DNA from: Lineus longissimus | Lineage: Eukaryota; Nemertea; Pilidiophora; Heteronemertea; Lineidae | Length of the DNA stretch: 64,000 bases | Assembly: GCF_910592395.1 (NCBI RefSeq) | Contig: NC_088309.1 | Location: 22,818,599-22,882,598, forward strand | Direction: 5' to 3' | In this document: piece after piece, positions 60,397 to 64,000 of the stretch | How the letters are laid out: each line of letters begins with the position of its first letter | How positions within the stretch are numbered: position 1 is the stretch's first letter | Notes under the pieces: model-generated | The model's database searches: none | What the model was told of the DNA's origin: nothing | What the model saw: the letters and a program-made list of their open reading frames with translations, nothing else | Program-made: the position numbers and the translations under genes

Positions 60397-63300
60397 GTTA
60401 GATTTGAACTCATCATAAAAGCTATTATCAAATAATCTGCTAAGTCAAGTAATTTAACATTTTCCTCATTCTTAGCCATCAGTTACCCAAGGCAACTGAT
60501 GTCTCTTAGTTGATTACTAAAAAATAAATCCTTAGAATCGTGCCTTCCAGTTCAAGATGTCTTTCACAACACCATAACCGGAATGCCGTTAGCTATGACC
60601 TGAGATTCTGTGATCGTCTAACATGCTTTGACAGTTGATGTAATTAAGTCGAGAGAGGTTAAAGGACATGCTAAGAGATGTGTGTTGGTAAAAATTGTGG
60701 AGAGATTCCCTGGAGTGGTCCGCTATATCCTGGCGCTGTGACAGCTTAACCCTTTGTCCCAAGAAGTTGAGAACTTGAGAAGTTGAGAAGTTCTTTGAGA
60801 GTGTTTTTTGAAGATGAGTGGTTCTGTCAGGTCAGCTTTTTGGGGTATGTGCATACTGCGTATAACTTCATCGGTTATCTTGAAAACTTGAAATTAGGAT
60901 TGTTATTGTACTTGCACCTTAAATTATTATCATGATACTGTTGCTTTTCAGCAGTTTTTAACTCAATGAGCTCTTATAATCCCATGTCGTTGGTCCGTCC
61001 AGGTCCATTTGTAGGGGAGGTTTTGTAACTGCTTGGGCTATTTTAATAAAATGAAGCTTTAAACATAACCCCTTTGTCAGATGTCTCCTGAAGACAGAAT
61101 TTGGTTCAGTTGCATCATAAAGATGAATTCATGCACCACATTTTCCAATCAATTCCTGCTTCCCACAAAGTCACAGCAGTGAGTCTCACAATTTTATCAA
61201 ATTTATCGTCATTTTATCTTCATTGAAAATCATGTTAATCTGTCACATAAATTTAAGATGGGATTCTATTCTAAATTTAATTTCATTTGCGGGAATAAGC
61301 TTAGGTTATGGGCAGGGGGTAATAGCGTAAATGCCAAGCAATGGGATCGAGCATGCTTGCTGAAATGAAGTCCATAAATACCAAGATTGAACACCAATCC
61401 TCAATTCGATTCAAAGATGATCTCATTGGACCAGTTACCTACTCATTATTGCAAGGCATCAGTGCTGGTGGGAGGGTGGGAATGTCCCAGACTGCCTCTC
61501 ACCCAGTGCCACCAATTCATACCTAAGATCACATGATCATCAATCATGTACAAGTATCGTTATTGCGGCCACATCATTTCTAAGGATCGGCCATTCCTTT
61601 CATCTGGAGCATGGTATTCGACCAACGTGGCTATTTGCAACGGAGATCGCGGTCAGGGTTCTCAAAGATTTTAGTGATTTCCTGTTTTATTGCATGGTGA
61701 TATTGTATCAATACTTGATAATAGTGTGGTCTATAGCCCTAAAACCTACCATTATTGCAATATTCATCGACACTTTCGATCCTTGTAGCTGAAATGTCAG
61801 ACAGCTTTGGACAAATGATTGTTCTATATGGGTAGGAGTATATTGTGCTTGTCAGCAGTGTTAGTATTGTATAGTAACCTCAGGAAACAGATACAGTACA
61901 GCTTGGTGCAGTTGACATAAATGAAGGGGCAACCTGCACTTTCGATGAAATGGAGTTGCTTTCTGCCCTGAACGACATCATTGTCACCAATGCTAATTTT
62001 CTCAAAATGACCGTGATGTGTGTCACTGGTTGTCTGAATCTATCTGAAAATGTCCAAGAACAGTGATGCCAAGTACTTATTACCCTCAAGTTAAAAACTC
62101 TTTCATGCCTTTGGAGACTGTGATGATGAAGCTACTAGTTTTGGAAGCTCATTATGTTTTGGATGAAGACTATGAGGCTTTTTTGGCAGTCTGATGGCCT
62201 GCTTGTCATGGTACATTTACCATATTGACTTTTATTAGAACACCCTATTGCAAAGTGCTATATTTATCCAAACCAACATCCGAAGATCTTTTGAGACATA
62301 CTTTAGTTCCTTGTAAATATTGGAAAAGTTCCCCACAGGATATCATGAGAATGACGCAGATATTCTCCGTAGGCAACCTTTGCACCAGATTTTTTGTCAA
62401 TAATTCATGGTATTTTACAGTGAGATGACAACAAGGTGACATTATGCCGGTCGCAAGCCACAACTACTGATAGTCTATTAACAGATTGGTAATATTGCTG
62501 ATGTGATTAATATTTCCCTCTTTTCTGGATGTTGGATGAAATAGATTGATAATCTATCTATCATCTTAATGGTGTGAATTTAGTTGAATTACATGCATGT
62601 TGCGACCCGTCCCTAAACTAGGACCTTGCCTAGGCAACATAATCAGCTTTATGGAATAAAAGAACAGCTCAGAGTGGGAGTCACTGCCTAGCAAACACAG
62701 AAAAAGAACCTTGCTACAAAAGTTTGCTGTAGTATTCCTGTTTCATTGCTTACACTAAACACTCTGACCTCTTAGTACTAATGATGCCATATTTGGCTTG
62801 AGCCATTTCAGCTATTAAATTTTCGTTAATCGGTACTGCCATTCACTGTTTATTGATCTAAAAAGTGCCCTTCAAGTCCAGACTCTTTTGAATTATTGAT
62901 TGATGTCATCCTGATGAAATATTGGATCCTTGGGCTCATGCCGATCATTTGTTTATCACCTTATTATTCGTTACACATTTAAGGCAATGTACAGCCATTA
63001 GCCTTTTGTGATATTTGAAATTTGAATTTCCAGACTAAAACTATAGTCAAGGCATTGATCTTGGTTGATTTCAGAGATAGTAGAACGATTTCCAAACATC
63101 AATTTCTTGCTGTGTGGTTAAGGATGGATGCATAGATGCATGCATTTGAAGTGATAATTTCTTTAGTCGGGTAGAAACCCAAATAAAATGAGCCCCAATC
63201 TGCTACATGTATACAATTTTGTCATTTTAAAATATCAATGAAGAGTGGACGGAGACTTGAACAGACTACGGCTGCTGCTCCTCCTTATTATCCTGATTTG

Positions 63301-63472
63301 ATTGTAGAATCCCGACATATTCTTCCTCTCTACCCTCAAGCAACACTATAAATACGTACGAATAAGTCGTTTAATCTAATATGGCTGTTTTGATTCCTCA
63401 TTCATGAACGATGCTTCTGTAAATCAGGAAGTCACCGAACCCTTATGACTTTTGTTTACTCCCACTTCTAGT

Positions 63473-63960
63473 GATTCCAATGTTGATGCTAATGCATCAT
63501 TTCCTTTCGATTGGTTTCTAATTGTTTGACAAGAGTCCTCAGACATCTAAACTAGCTTCACAGGAGGTTCCTATGGAATCAAAGGTTGTCCTATTCATTG
63601 TTGTTAGTTGCAGACAGGTTCCAAGTCTTGTTCATGACTGATATCGTCTGCTCGATGTATCAATCGTATTGGTTTTGATTCCAATGATGATGCTGATGCA
63701 ATGATGATGCTGATAGATTGACAAAGGTCCCCGGACACCAAACTTAGCTTCATAGGAGGTTCTTTGGAATCAGATTGGATCCTATTCATTGCTAGTTGCA
63801 GACAGGATTCAACTCTTGTTTATTATTGATGCTGGCTGCTGTCAGTTGTAGGCCTATTGCTTTGATTCCAATGTTGATGCTGATGCACATTTCCTTTAGA
63901 AGGATTTCTGCATAAGCAAGAATACAGTCTTTATCAATTCTTAATGCAATATTTCTTATG
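63473..63960. repeat. Tandem repeat, ~190-200 bp unit, 2.3 copies
   Basis: GATTCCAATGNTGATGCTNATGCA recurs at 63473, 63677 and 63864. Between the first two copies TCATAGGAGGTTCY and TAGTTGCAGACAGGTTCMA segments also align. Units are about 187-204 bp and diverged. No function is apparent. Confidence 0.65.
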
Positions 63961-64000
63961 TTTTAAAGAGGTGGACAATTGACACAGAAATGCCAAGTTG

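Larger units (their letters stand above)
57744..63472. other. ADGRV1 intron 25, right part, and lectin gene 5' flank
   Basis: No coding exon was supported on either strand. The lectin promoter should lie just above 57743, but no element is assignable. It contains a tRNA-derived head (58884-58950) and a decayed TIR element (60268-60396). Confidence 0.45.

Overview
This is nuclear DNA from an animal, most likely a marine invertebrate. The genes are split by many GT-AG introns, coding GC is moderate against AT-rich introns, and the TACATGTA palindrome recurs. The proteins read as clear single-copy orthologues of vertebrate genes with invertebrate-level divergence. The phylum cannot be fixed from the window: lophotrochozoan and basal deuterostome are both possible. 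Gene models were built by hand from splice signals, reading phase and remembered family sequences, and no database was searched.

Layout: a small secreted-peptide reading frame (98-277, -); a repeat-rich stretch with a ~120 bp tandem repeat, a long hairpin, a tRNA-like sequence and an intact LINE ORF2 protein (3309-6692, -); an inverted repeat at the promoter of a 20-exon HEATR6 orthologue (7604-17156, +); a tail-to-tail PRKRIP1 orthologue (18987-21050, -); head-to-head with it the proton channel HVCN1 (21763-22879, +); tail-to-tail a TM6SF1/TM6SF2 orthologue (26697-29733, -); a 6 kb spacer rich in a short TIR element; and the first 25 coding exons of the giant adhesion GPCR ADGRV1 (35941-48793, +), which runs off the right edge. 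The last 15 kb appears to be one ADGRV1 intron holding a complete two-exon C-type lectin gene on the opposite strand (55965-57743, -).

The genes do not form one pathway; they are housekeeping or signalling genes that happen to be neighbours. The most notable structure is in the TM6SF gene. Exon 2 exists as two tandem copies of exactly 202 nt, about 71% identical in protein, separated by only 46 nt. Using both copies shifts the frame into a stop and using neither also shifts it, so the pair looks like a mutually exclusive alternative exon pair that would swap part of the membrane core. Other points of interest are an HVCN1 lacking one of the two zinc-binding histidines, a LINE with a tRNA-like sequence just after its stop codon, a tRNA-derived SINE family whose tail resembles vertebrate MIR, and a TA-flanked TIR element family.
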